DNA from: Acidobacteriota bacterium
GTDB lineage: Bacteria > Acidobacteriota > Terriglobia > Terriglobales > Acidobacteriaceae
Assembly (NCBI GenBank): GCA_021801945.1
Contig: JAKABE010000266.1
Location: forward strand, 1 to 5,286
Reading direction: 5' to 3'
DNA length: 5,286 bases
Of this stretch, positions 1 through 5,286 are shown one piece after another. The position numbers and the translations under genes are program-made. The notes below the pieces were generated by a model that had not been told where the DNA came from, did no database searches, and worked only from the letters and a program-made list of their open reading frames with translations. Within the stretch, counting starts at the first letter, position 1; each line of letters starts with the position of its first letter.

Positions 1-75
1 CGATCGTTCTTCTATCTGGCGCAGCAAGGTTTCCGCTTGGGCGGCAGTTTTTCCGTAGGTGCGTATCAGTTTCAT
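1..75 (-). CDS. hisD: Histidinol dehydrogenase, N-terminal fragment (runs off the left edge)
   Basis: Only the first 25 codons lie in the window, beginning MKLIRTYGKTAAQAETLLRQ and continuing to the left edge. HisD is the NAD-dependent, zinc-containing cytosolic enzyme that oxidises L-histidinol to histidine in two steps. The assignment rests on the resemblance of this N-terminus to HisD proteins as I remember them and on its place directly after hisG, the usual order in bacterial his operons. No catalytic residue is visible. The ATG lies 18 bases after the hisG stop. The only purine-rich stretch upstream is a run of G at 90-94, about 14 bases from the start, so the ribosome site is weak and translation is probably coupled to hisG. 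Being a fragment, it could not be recognised safely without its context. Confidence 0.8.
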   Translation of the reverse strand, partial: MKLIRTYGKTAAQAETLLRQIEERS

Positions 76-93
76 CGCTATCGAGAACGCCCC

Positions 94-969
94 CTAGAAA
101 ACAATTTTGTTCAGCGGATATTCGACGATCCCAGTTGCGCCGGCCGCTTTCAGCCGCGGAATCACATCGCGCACGGTGCGCTCTTCCAGGATGGTGTTGA
201 CCGCGACCCACTCGGCATCGCTGAGTGTCGATATGGTCGGCGAATTCAACGCGGGAAGGACGCCCAATACCGCAGGCAGACCGCTGGCGCGCACGTTCAT
301 CATCAATCCAACTTGCCCCTGTGCGGCGATGGCGCCCTGCAGCATCAACGCAATCTTATCGAGCTTGTCTTGTTTCCACGGGTCTTTGTAGGCCGCTGTA
401 TTCGCAATCAGTTGGGTTTCACTTTCCAGCACGGTCTCCAGAATGCGCAGGCGATTTGCCCGCAGTGAACTCCCCGTTTCCGTCACTTCCACAATGGCGT
501 CGGCCAGCACGGGAGGTTTCACCTCGGTGGCCCCCCAACTGAAGTCCACTTGCACGGGAACGTTTTTGCCGGCAAAGTATTTCTTTGTCGCTTCGACCAG
601 TTCCGTCGCGATGATCTTGTTGGCCAGGTCTTCCGCACGCTGGTATGGCGAATCCTCCGGCACGGCCAGCACCCAGCGCACCTTCTGCCGGCTTTGTTTG
701 GAGTAGGTGAGGCTGGCGATGGATTCCACCGTCAACCCGCTTTCCGCAACCCAGTCGCTGCCGGTCAGTCCTGCGTCCAGCGCGCCATGATTTACGTAGC
801 GAGCCATTTCCTGAGCGCGAATCAGCATGCACTCAATCTCCGGATCGTCAATGCCGGGGAAATAGGAGCGCCCGTTGGCGAAGATGCGCCACCCGGCACG
901 CTCAAACAGCGCGATGGTGGCGTCCTGCAGGCTGCCCTTCGGAATTCCAAGTCGCAGTTTCTGGCTCAT
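94..969 (-). CDS. hisG: ATP phosphoribosyltransferase, long form
   Basis: HisG catalyses the first committed step of histidine synthesis, joining ATP and PRPP to give phosphoribosyl-ATP in the cytosol. The 291-residue product shows the N-terminal LGIPKGSL motif (7-14), the GLTGSDWV segment (67-74) and the PRPP-binding loop [16 protein letters not shown] (157-172). The last roughly 80 residues (about 210-291) fit the ACT-like regulatory domain of long-form HisG. The total length also matches the long form, which is hexameric, inhibited by histidine and independent of HisZ; these points are family knowledge. An in-frame ATG 22 codons upstream exists, but it lies inside hisI. The chosen ATG overlaps the hisI stop as ATGA and has GAGG seven bases upstream, and the protein then starts just before the conserved motif. 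The ATGA overlap suggests translational coupling to hisI. The stop is TAG. Confidence 0.96.
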   Translation of the reverse strand: MSQKLRLGIPKGSLQDATIALFERAGWRIFANGRSYFPGIDDPEIECMLIRAQEMARYVNHGALDAGLTGSDWVAESGLTVESIASLTYSKQSRQKVRWVLAVPEDSPYQRAEDLANKIIATELVEATKKYFAGKNVPVQVDFSWGATEVKPPVLADAIVEVTETGSSLRANRLRILETVLESETQLIANTAAYKDPWKQDKLDKIALMLQGAIAAQGQVGLMMNVRASGLPAVLGVLPALNSPTISTLSDAEWVAVNTILEERTVRDVIPRLKAAGATGIVEYPLNKIVF

Positions 970-1352
970 GCTGTGGCCTCGCTTTCTTTGGCAGTGGTGG
1001 TGGAAGAGGGCATTGCGACCGGCTTGGTAAAGCAACTGACGGTCCCCTCATGGCAGACCAGGCCGTCGCCTTCGACCACCACGCGGAACAGCAGCGTGTC
1101 ATTGTCGCAATCGGTCGCAGCCTCGGCGATGCGCAGGCGATTGCCGCTGGTTTCACCTTTCATCCATAGTTTGCGGCGGGTTCGGCTCCAAAAAGTGACA
1201 AAGCCGCTTTCCAGTGATTTGCGGTAACTTTCTTCATTCAAAAATCCAACCATCAACACTTGCCCGGTGGCGGCATCCTGGACGATGCCGGGGACAAGTC
1301 CGTCCAGTTTCGCAAAGTCAATTGCGGGGTTCGATGTGACTGCTTCGTTCAT
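966..1352 (-). CDS. hisI: Phosphoribosyl-AMP cyclohydrolase
   Basis: HisI hydrolyses the adenine ring of phosphoribosyl-AMP, the third step of the pathway, as a zinc- and magnesium-dependent cytosolic dimer. The 128-residue product carries the family signature in order: [11 protein letters not shown] (16-26), [16 protein letters not shown] (56-71), the DCDND metal site (81-85) and CHEGTVSCF (100-108). The three expected zinc cysteines are present at 82, 100 and 107. The length fits a stand-alone HisI: there is no fused HisE pyrophosphohydrolase domain, and the C-terminal tail from about 112 is low in complexity (Ser, Thr, Ala, Glu). HisE must therefore be encoded elsewhere, perhaps further down the operon. 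It is the first structural gene after the leader and attenuator, and its stop overlaps the hisG start by four bases. The start is supported by GAAGGA nine bases upstream. Confidence 0.96.
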   Translation of the reverse strand: MNEAVTSNPAIDFAKLDGLVPGIVQDAATGQVLMVGFLNEESYRKSLESGFVTFWSRTRRKLWMKGETSGNRLRIAEAATDCDNDTLLFRVVVEGDGLVCHEGTVSCFTKPVAMPSSTTTAKESEATA

Positions 1353-1361
1353 CGTGAATCG

Positions 1362-1367
1362 TCCTTC
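1362..1367 (-). promoter_or_regulatory. Shine-Dalgarno site of hisI
   Basis: GAAGGA on the minus strand, nine bases before the hisI ATG. It lies downstream of the attenuator hairpin and its U tract, so it is transcribed only when the terminator is bypassed. It fixes the hisI start. Confidence 0.7.
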
Positions 1368-1396
1368 TTCCGTATCGAAATCTTGTGGGTGAAAAC

Positions 1397-1429
1397 AAAA
1401 AACCCGCGGATGCGGTTCGCATCAGCGGG
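1397..1429 (-). terminator. Rho-independent attenuator terminator of the his operon
   Basis: On the minus strand the hairpin has a lower stem CCCGC/GCGGG (1425-1429 with 1403-1407), one T-C mismatch, and an upper stem GATGCG/CGCATC (1418-1423 with 1409-1414) closed by an AAC loop. Six U residues follow directly (1397-1402), then G and four more U. The hairpin lies between the end of the leader peptide and hisI and no gene ends just before it, so it acts as a conditional terminator in the operon leader, not as an operon end. Its 5' arm is shared with the antiterminator pairing described separately. Confidence 0.93.
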
Positions 1430-1534
1430 ACTGTGACTTTCTGAAGTTGCTCAGGACCTTAGGAGACCTGCTCAGAATGTTCCGCTGACACGTTCGCCAC
1501 GTGGTGATGATGGGGATGATGGCGATGGAGCGGA
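1418..1534 (-). promoter_or_regulatory. His attenuator: competing antiterminator and anti-antiterminator pairings
   Basis: Three RNA segments can pair in alternative ways. Segment 2, CGUGUCAGCGG (1482-1492), pairs with segment 3, CCGCUGAUGCG (1418-1428), over 11 consecutive base pairs, two of them G-U. Segment 3 includes most of the 5' arm of the terminator, so the 2:3 pairing excludes termination. Segment 1, UCCGCU (1529-1534, leader codons 4-6), pairs with AGCGGA (1481-1486) inside segment 2 and can release the terminator. Segment 1 precedes the first His codon, so a ribosome waiting at the first His codons would mask segment 1 and leave segment 2 free. This is the geometry of classical his attenuation. 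A ribosome at the leader stop (1459-1461) would reach only to about the edge of segment 2, so the high-histidine state may depend on 1:2 pairing or direct terminator folding. Pairings were found by eye, without energy calculation. Confidence 0.8.
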
Positions 1535-1545
1535 CTTATCTGCAT
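1459..1545 (-). CDS. hisL: Histidine operon leader peptide
   Basis: A 28-residue reading frame, beginning MQISPL, continuing HRHHPHHHH at residues 7-15, then a tail with one more His at 23, and ending in TAA. Eight of 28 residues are histidine, seven of them within nine codons. It lies between a good promoter and an intrinsic terminator upstream of hisI. Leader peptides of this kind act through their translation, not their product: shortage of charged tRNA-His stalls the ribosome on the His codons and favours the antiterminator. No Shine-Dalgarno sequence precedes the ATG (the six bases before it are CAAACC), and the predicted transcription start is within a base or two of the AUG, so it may be translated from a leaderless RNA. 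Its short length explains why standard gene callers would miss it. The symbol is given by function, not by homology to the enteric hisL sequence. Confidence 0.9.
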   Translation of the reverse strand: MQISPLHRHHPHHHHVANVSAEHSEQVS

Positions 1546-1551
1546 GGTTTG

Positions 1552-1581
1552 AGGATAAGAAAGAACACGCCGCCATGTCAA
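1552..1581 (-). promoter_or_regulatory. Sigma-70-type promoter of the his operon
   Basis: A perfect -35 hexamer TTGACA (1576-1581) is followed by an 18-base spacer and a -10-like TATCCT (1552-1557, four of six consensus matches). The usual start distance puts the first transcribed base at about 1544-1546, on the A of the hisL ATG. The match, and its place directly before the leader peptide, make it the likely his operon promoter. Confidence 0.7.
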
Positions 1582-1641
1582 GTATCGCGGCCAGCAGACG
1601 GCGAACCAGTTTCCTAATTGCCCGTCACTCGCAGCAACTCG

Positions 1642-1660
1642 AAAAACTTGGGCGGGCCCA
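1642..1660 (-). terminator. Weak terminator candidate after the padR-permease operon
   Basis: On the minus strand TGGG, a CCCG loop and CCCA (1649-1660) form a short 4-bp stem, followed after two bases (A, G) by five T residues (1642-1646). It lies about 115 bases after the permease stop and before the his promoter. The stem is shorter than that of a typical intrinsic terminator, so its strength is doubtful. I see no better terminator in 1582-1775; the only other structure is CAGATG/CATCTG (1716-1721 with 1740-1745), which has a large loop and no T tract. Confidence 0.25.
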
Positions 1661-1775
1661 TAACAGCGCTTCTGACGCGCCCCCTGATTGACTCGACGAT
1701 TTTGCAGCTAATGATCAGATGTACGGTAAATCCGATCGCCATCTGCAAGTTCGCTATAAGTTAGGACTCTGTCCC

Positions 1776-4433
1776 TCACTCCGCGCGCAGGATCTCGGTG
1801 GGGTCTGTGCGCAGCGCGCGAAGCACGGCGGGCAGTGTGGCAACGAGAGCAGTGAGCAGAATGGCACACGCCGGCAGCGCGATCATGCCCGCGTCGGTTG
1901 CTTTGACCTGGTAGAAAAGCGACTCGACATAGCGCGCCGCGCCGAATCCGAGCGCGACGCCCGCGCAGCCTCCGAGTGCAATCATCAGCAAGACATCATG
2001 AGTCACAATGCGCACGATGCCGGCACGAGTCGAGCCCATCGCCATGCGGATACCGATCTCGCGGCGGCGCTGGAGGACGGAGTAGTTGAGCACAGCGTAG
2101 AGTCCGATGCCGGCGAGGAGCAGCGCGACGGAGGCAAAGAAGGCGGCGAGCGTGGCGATCAGGCGCTCGCGAATGGTCTGGTCGCGGACCAGATCGAGCT
2201 GCGTGGTGACGTTCGAGACGCGAAGGCCGTTGTGGCGCTGCGCGATGAGCTGTCGGAGGGAGTCGGCGAGGGCGAGCGGGTTCTTGGCCTCGGTGTGAAT
2301 GGCGAAGGTGGCGAAGTTGACGACCCTGGGGGCGGATTTGTCGTCGATTGCGTTGAAGGGGACGTAGAAGACGGCGCGGTTGGGCTCGCGTAGGTCGTGG
2401 TCAGGGACGTCCGGGGTGACGCCGACGATCTTGTTGAGGGGTTGATTGGCACCGCGTTCAAAGGTGCGGCCGATGGGGTCCTGGCCGGGGAAGAAGGTCT
2501 TGGCGAAGGTTTCGTTGACGATGGCGGCTCCCGGCGAGGTGTCTTGAGGGCGAAAGTCGCGGCCGGAAACTAGGGGGATCTTCATCGTCGAGAACCAGCC
2601 CGGGGAAACGTTCAGGAAAAAGGCGGGAGTAGGACTGGGAGGCGCGCCGTTGATGGAGATGTCGCTGTTGATTTTGATGCGTCCAAGAAGGGGCCAGCCT
2701 GAGATGGCAACTGAGTCGACGCCCGGGGCGGCACGGAGCGCTTCGGCAGTTTGATTCCAGACGACGGGGAGCTGGTCTTTGCCGGCAACGGTTTCGAGCA
2801 GGAGCAGGCGGTCGGTGGAGAAACCGAGGGGGCGATTCTGCAGGCGCTGGAAGGATGCGACGAAGAGCGAAGACAGAAAAAGGACGAGGCAGCAGAAAGC
2901 GACCTGAAGAGCGATGGCTCCATGCATGAGGCGGCGTGGCGAGTGCGGATCTTCACCACCTTTGAGCGCGGCAACGGGCCTGACGGCAGAGGCACGGAGA
3001 GCCGGAAGTAAACCAAGCAATAGAACGATGAGGATCATGAGCCCGAAGCCGAAGAGAAGCACACGCCAGTCGGCGGGAAGGGCGAGGCGCGCAGGGTTGT
3101 CGGGTGGATTGACGAGGCTGAGCACAAAGGGCGCTGACCACGTCGCAAAGAATGCGCCGAGGACGGAAGCCAGAAGAGCGAGCAGCGCGCTCTGCGCGAG
3201 GATGAGCTGGACTAGGCGACGACGGCCGGCGCCGATTGCGATTCGGAGAGCCATCTCCTGGGCACGGGCTGCGGCCTGGGCGGTCATCATGTTGGCGACG
3301 TTGACGCAGGCGATGAGCAGGACGAGAGCGACCAGGAGACCGAGGACGCCTAGGAATCGGCGATAGTCATTCTGGAGGTCGGAGATGCCAGCGCCGGCGG
3401 GATTGAAGACGAGCGTCTGATTGAGAAAGCGGTCGATGGACGCCTTGGTCTCGCCGCGGAAGCACGTGGAACACCCGCTTCCGAAGGCGCGGTTGACGGC
3501 GGAGAGGTGCTGCCGGATCGGCTCGAGGGCGGTGGCCGGGTTGACGCCGGGTTTCAACATCAGGAAGATGCGGTGCCAGTCGAAGCGATCCTGGGTGGCC
3601 CACTTGTTCATGCTGAGCGGCAGAAAGACATCGGTGACAGTTCCCTTTTCGGTTCCAGTGAAATCGCGAGGGCCGACGCCAATGATTTCGAAGGTTTGGT
3701 CGCCGATGTGGAGCGGGCGGCCGAGGACGTGGGGATCGCGGCCGAAGCGGTGATTCCAATAGTCCCAGGAGAGGACCGCATAGGGACCGGCACCGGGGCC
3801 GCGGTCGTCGGCGGGGATGAGCAGGCGGCCGAGCGCGGGCTCAAGGCCGAAGAGCGGGAACATGTTGCTGGAGACATAAACGACGTGGGCCTTCTCCATG
3901 TCGTCGTCGGTGGACCATGTGATGTCTGTGCGGTCGGCGTCGCTGATGGCGATGAGGTCGGCCTGGTCCTTGACGGCATCGCGCATTAGGTTGAAGTCAG
4001 GCGTGGCCCAGTGGTCGTCCTCGGCAGGCTTGCCGTATAAGCCAGTCATCTTGCGGGAGAGGACGTAGAGCTTGCTGGAATGGGAGATGGGCAGCGGGCG
4101 CCAGAGCAGGGCATCGATAAGACGGAAGGCGGCGACACAGGAGCCGATGCCGAGAGCGAGGGAAAGCACAGCGGCCACGGACGTGACCTTGTTGCGGCAG
4201 AGCTGCCGCCAGCCGAATCTTATATCGGTGAGAAGCGATTCAAGCCATCCGGCAGCGCGAATGCTGTGGCTCGCCTCGCGCTGGCGCAGTATCGAACCGA
4301 AGGTGCGGCGTGCTTCGTCGGGGTCGCGTCCCGATGCAATGGCTTCTTCGATGTGCAACTGCAGCTCTTCATCGATCTCGCGGTTCAAACGCTCGCTGCG
4401 CAAGGCATTCGAGATACGCGACCACAACGACAT
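1776..4433 (-). CDS. ADOP-family MacB/FtsX-like permease without ATPase
   Basis: An 885-residue inner-membrane protein with the architecture of acidobacterial duplicated orphan permeases. A soluble N-terminal prefix (about 1-70) is followed by a first transmembrane segment (about 84-108) and a large extracytoplasmic MacB-type domain (about 110-355). Next come three FtsX-type segments (about 360-384, 408-432, 458-478), another single segment (about 505-527) starting the second half, a second extracytoplasmic domain (about 530-755), and three final segments (about 758-782, 803-832, 852-872). The FtsX-like stretches EMALRIAIGAGRRRLVQL (393-410) and EIGIRMAMGSTRAGIVRI (792-809) mark the duplication. 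The end, RALRTDPTEILRAE, is typical of the family. There is no Walker A or ABC signature, so any ATPase partner must be encoded elsewhere; substrate and true function are unknown. The start has GGGAGG six bases upstream and lies one base after the padR stop, so the two genes are probably co-transcribed. A Cys-X-X-Cys pair (321, 324) sits in the first extracytoplasmic domain. Confidence 0.93.
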   Translation of the reverse strand: MSLWSRISNALRSERLNREIDEELQLHIEEAIASGRDPDEARRTFGSILRQREASHSIRAAGWLESLLTDIRFGWRQLCRNKVTSVAAVLSLALGIGSCVAAFRLIDALLWRPLPISHSSKLYVLSRKMTGLYGKPAEDDHWATPDFNLMRDAVKDQADLIAISDADRTDITWSTDDDMEKAHVVYVSSNMFPLFGLEPALGRLLIPADDRGPGAGPYAVLSWDYWNHRFGRDPHVLGRPLHIGDQTFEIIGVGPRDFTGTEKGTVTDVFLPLSMNKWATQDRFDWHRIFLMLKPGVNPATALEPIRQHLSAVNRAFGSGCSTCFRGETKASIDRFLNQTLVFNPAGAGISDLQNDYRRFLGVLGLLVALVLLIACVNVANMMTAQAAARAQEMALRIAIGAGRRRLVQLILAQSALLALLASVLGAFFATWSAPFVLSLVNPPDNPARLALPADWRVLLFGFGLMILIVLLLGLLPALRASAVRPVAALKGGEDPHSPRRLMHGAIALQVAFCCLVLFLSSLFVASFQRLQNRPLGFSTDRLLLLETVAGKDQLPVVWNQTAEALRAAPGVDSVAISGWPLLGRIKINSDISINGAPPSPTPAFFLNVSPGWFSTMKIPLVSGRDFRPQDTSPGAAIVNETFAKTFFPGQDPIGRTFERGANQPLNKIVGVTPDVPDHDLREPNRAVFYVPFNAIDDKSAPRVVNFATFAIHTEAKNPLALADSLRQLIAQRHNGLRVSNVTTQLDLVRDQTIRERLIATLAAFFASVALLLAGIGLYAVLNYSVLQRRREIGIRMAMGSTRAGIVRIVTHDVLLMIALGGCAGVALGFGAARYVESLFYQVKATDAGMIALPACAILLTALVATLPAVLRALRTDPTEILRAE

Positions 4434-4434
4434 G

Positions 4435-4764
4435 TCATGCCTCCCGGAGAACCCGATTGATAGCCAGGCTGACTGACTGCCAGCGCGACTCTTCTGCGCC
4501 CAGTTGCTTCTTGCCAGCGGCGGTCAGTTCGTAGATCCGGGCGCGGCGACCGGTGTCTTTCTTGATCCACTCCGCGCGAATCCAGCCCGCTTCCTCCATC
4601 CGATACAGCGCGGGGTAGAGCGAGCCCTCCTCTGCGCGCAGCACTTCGCCGGATGTACTGGCGATGACAGCCATGATGGCGTATCCGTGAAGTCGCGGGC
4701 GCCGCGACAATATCTTGAGCACGAGCAAATCGAGCGAACCTTGGAGTGAATCAGTCTTCGCCAT
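4435..4764 (-). CDS. PadR-family transcriptional regulator (acidobacterial type)
   Basis: A 109-residue winged-helix DNA-binding protein. The segments LQGSLDLLVLKIL (7-19), HGYAI (26-30), EEGSLYPALYRMEEAGWI (45-62) and the wing GRRARIYELTAAGKKQL (72-88) are characteristic of PadR, in particular of the short type found next to ADOP permeases. The C-terminus (about 89-109) is a short helix, probably for dimerisation. PadR proteins usually repress transporter or stress genes and often their own operon, releasing DNA when they bind a ligand; the ligand here cannot be inferred. The gene ends one base before the permease start. The ATG is favoured because the conserved segment begins seven residues in. 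It overlaps the end of the palindromic operator, and no Shine-Dalgarno sequence is visible upstream, so initiation may be leaderless or nearly so. Confidence 0.94.
   Translation of the reverse strand: MAKTDSLQGSLDLLVLKILSRRPRLHGYAIMAVIASTSGEVLRAEEGSLYPALYRMEEAGWIRAEWIKKDTGRRARIYELTAAGKKQLGAEESRWQSVSLAINRVLREA
4440..4445 (-). promoter_or_regulatory. Shine-Dalgarno site of the permease gene
   Basis: GGGAGG on the minus strand, six bases before the permease ATG and inside the last codons of padR. It decides the permease start. A second ATG five bases upstream (4436-4438) is in another frame and is too close to this site. Confidence 0.75.
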
Positions 4765-4796
4765 ACTAAGATGTCTTTATATAGACATCTTAGTAT
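4763..4796. promoter_or_regulatory. Perfect 14-bp inverted repeat, likely PadR operator
   Basis: The arms ATACTAAGATGTCT (4763-4776) and AGACATCTTAGTAT (4783-4796) are perfect reverse complements separated by TTATAT. Within them an ATGT/ACAT dyad resembles sites described for some PadR proteins. The repeat covers the spacer and -10 element of the padR promoter and the first two bases of the padR start codon, so a bound dimer would block RNA polymerase. There is no T tract serving a gene end, so a terminator role is unlikely. Binding by the adjacent PadR is inferred from position and symmetry. Confidence 0.85.
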
Positions 4797-4804
4797 AAAG
4801 TCAA
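4776..4804 (-). promoter_or_regulatory. Sigma-70-type promoter of the padR-permease operon
   Basis: A -35 hexamer TTGACT (4799-4804), a 17-base spacer and a -10 hexamer TATAAA (4776-4781) each match the consensus at five of six positions. The expected start is near 4767-4770, leaving about three to six bases before the padR ATG. A second -10-like TATACT (4792-4797) lacks a good -35. The palindrome overlaps the spacer and -10, consistent with repression by a protein bound there. Confidence 0.7.
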
Positions 4805-4935
4805 GACGCGCTCATCTCATGCCAACAGCCCAATGCACCAGTGAGCATCCGTCAAGCCTGCCTTACGAGTTCCGGGTGGGTCGGTTGGGAGATTCTGCTG
4901 GATCATTGAGATTTTTCCGGCGGCACGGTTTGTCG

Positions 4936-4965
4936 TTGACGCGGCATGGTTGCGGTCATTACCGT
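4936..4965 (+). promoter_or_regulatory. Possible promoter of the helix-hairpin-helix gene
   Basis: TTGACG (4936-4941) resembles a -35 element, but the best -10 at a normal distance is TACCGT (4960-4965), with three of six matches. It is suggested mainly because the plus-strand gene at 5008 needs a promoter in this 243-base divergent region, where nothing better is visible. Confidence 0.2.
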
Positions 4966-4993
4966 GGTGGGGGAATGAAAGTTTCGATTGCAC

Positions 4994-4999
4994 AGGAGG
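4994..4999 (+). promoter_or_regulatory. Shine-Dalgarno site of the helix-hairpin-helix gene
   Basis: AGGAGG eight bases before the ATG at 5008. It decides the start: the same frame is open further upstream, with other ATGs at 4975 and 4819, but neither has a comparable, well-spaced site. Confidence 0.85.
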
Positions 5000-5007
5000 A
5001 AAATACG

Positions 5008-5286
5008 ATGAACCTTCAAAAGCGAATCCGTTGCGTAGTCTGTGCGACCGGTCTAGTTTTCGCGCTTGCGGTCATGCCGGCGACCTGGGCGCTGTCTCCG
5101 TCTGCTGGCGCGGGTCAGGCCGCTTCCATGTCCGCAACGCGGTCGCACGCGGACAAGCTCGACATCAACAAGGCCACGGAAGACCAATTGAAAGTGCTGC
5201 CGGGCCTCGGCGATGTCTATGCGAAGAGAATTATCGCGGGGCGTCCCTATCGAGCGAAAAATCAACTGGTCACCAAGGGAATTCTG
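5008..5286 (+). CDS. Exported helix-hairpin-helix (ComEA-like) protein, truncated by window end
   Basis: The first 93 residues are present. Residues 1-28 look like a Sec signal peptide: a basic start (MNLQKRIR), a hydrophobic core (about 9-24) and a likely cleavage site after TWA (26-28), with no lipobox. A Ser/Ala/Gly-rich linker (about 29-48) leads to LDINKATEDQLKVLPGLG (51-68) and YAKRIIAGRPY (71-81). This is the helix-hairpin-helix DNA-binding fold of ComEA-type proteins, with the LPGLG hairpin visible. ComEA binds incoming DNA during natural transformation, but many small exported proteins with this domain have no shown role, so a DNA-uptake function is only a possibility. The domain is close to complete at the window edge, so the full protein may be only some 110-120 residues. 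It is divergent from padR and separated by 243 bases; nothing in the sequence links the two. Confidence 0.87.
   Translation, partial: MNLQKRIRCVVCATGLVFALAVMPATWALSPSAGAGQAASMSATRSHADKLDINKATEDQLKVLPGLGDVYAKRIIAGRPYRAKNQLVTKGIL

Noticed and set aside
970..1035. Longer hisG start adding 22 residues.
   Set aside because: It lies wholly inside hisI, adds a His- and Arg-rich tail not found in HisG, and the ATGA overlap with a GAGG site supports the start at 969.
1614..1742. Minus-strand short frame of 42 residues downstream of the permease, ending KFFELLRVTGN, with a faint resemblance to the C-terminus of STAS-domain anti-sigma antagonists.
   Set aside because: No convincing Shine-Dalgarno sequence, no recognisable domain core, and an in-frame stop a few codons before its first ATG. 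It could be a gene remnant, but chance is as likely. Conservation in relatives would be needed.
1719..2393. Long plus-strand open frame (224 codons) antisense to the permease, and several others across 1800-4500 on both strands.
   Set aside because: These are shadows of a GC-rich 885-codon gene: low-complexity Arg/Gly/Glu/Ala-rich translations with no recognisable domains, while the minus-strand frame shows a full transporter architecture.
4763..4796. Reading the palindrome as a transcription terminator or a mobile-element end.
   Set aside because: It overlaps a promoter and start codon, has no gene ending into it, no T tract after a GC-rich stem, and no transposase or target duplication nearby.
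4819..5007. In-frame upstream extension of the plus-strand helix-hairpin-helix gene (63 extra codons from an ATG at 4819, or 11 from an ATG at 4975).
   Set aside because: The extension has no ribosome site of the quality of AGGAGG at 4994-4999 and would bury a clear signal peptide inside the protein. An open frame of this size is not unusual in GC-rich DNA.
5053..5265. Minus-strand 70-codon frame opposite the helix-hairpin-helix gene.
   Set aside because: The plus-strand frame has a signal peptide, a domain and a strong ribosome site; the opposite frame shows no domain.

Overview
The window looks like a piece of an Acidobacteriota chromosome, probably from the Terriglobia side of the phylum. 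The strongest pointer is a PadR-type regulator followed one base later by a MacB/FtsX-like permease with no ATPase. This pairing is the 'acidobacterial duplicated orphan permease' (ADOP) arrangement, which is characteristic of that phylum. The assignment rests on recognised protein features only; no database search was possible.

Layout. Almost everything reads on the minus strand, so transcription runs from high to low coordinates. Positions 1-1581 hold the beginning of a histidine biosynthesis operon. It starts with a promoter (about 1552-1581) and a short histidine-rich leader peptide (hisL, 1459-1545). A rho-independent attenuator hairpin follows (1397-1429), then hisI (966-1352), hisG (94-969) and the first 25 codons of hisD (1-75). 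Positions 1582-1775 are intergenic, with only a weak terminator candidate. Positions 1776-4764 hold a two-gene padR-permease operon under a promoter that carries a perfect 14-bp inverted repeat. Positions 4765-5007 form a divergent intergenic region. From 5008 to the right edge, on the plus strand, is the start of a small exported helix-hairpin-helix (ComEA-like) protein, cut off by the window end.

How the parts work together. HisG commits PRPP and ATP to histidine synthesis, HisI opens the adenine ring of phosphoribosyl-AMP, and HisD performs the last two oxidations. The leader supports classical ribosome-mediated attenuation. Seven histidine codons occur within nine codons, an 11-bp antiterminator pairing competes with the terminator hairpin, and an upstream hexamer can pair with the antiterminator arm. 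The promoter places the predicted transcription start on or next to the hisL AUG, and no Shine-Dalgarno sequence precedes it, so the leader peptide may be translated from a leaderless RNA. The padR promoter shows similar geometry, and its palindrome covers the -10 element and the start codon, as expected for an autorepressed operon.

The most noteworthy elements are the his attenuator with its possibly leaderless leader peptide and the padR operator. I see no mobile element, CRISPR array, tRNA or rRNA, and no evidence of an unprecedented multi-gene system.
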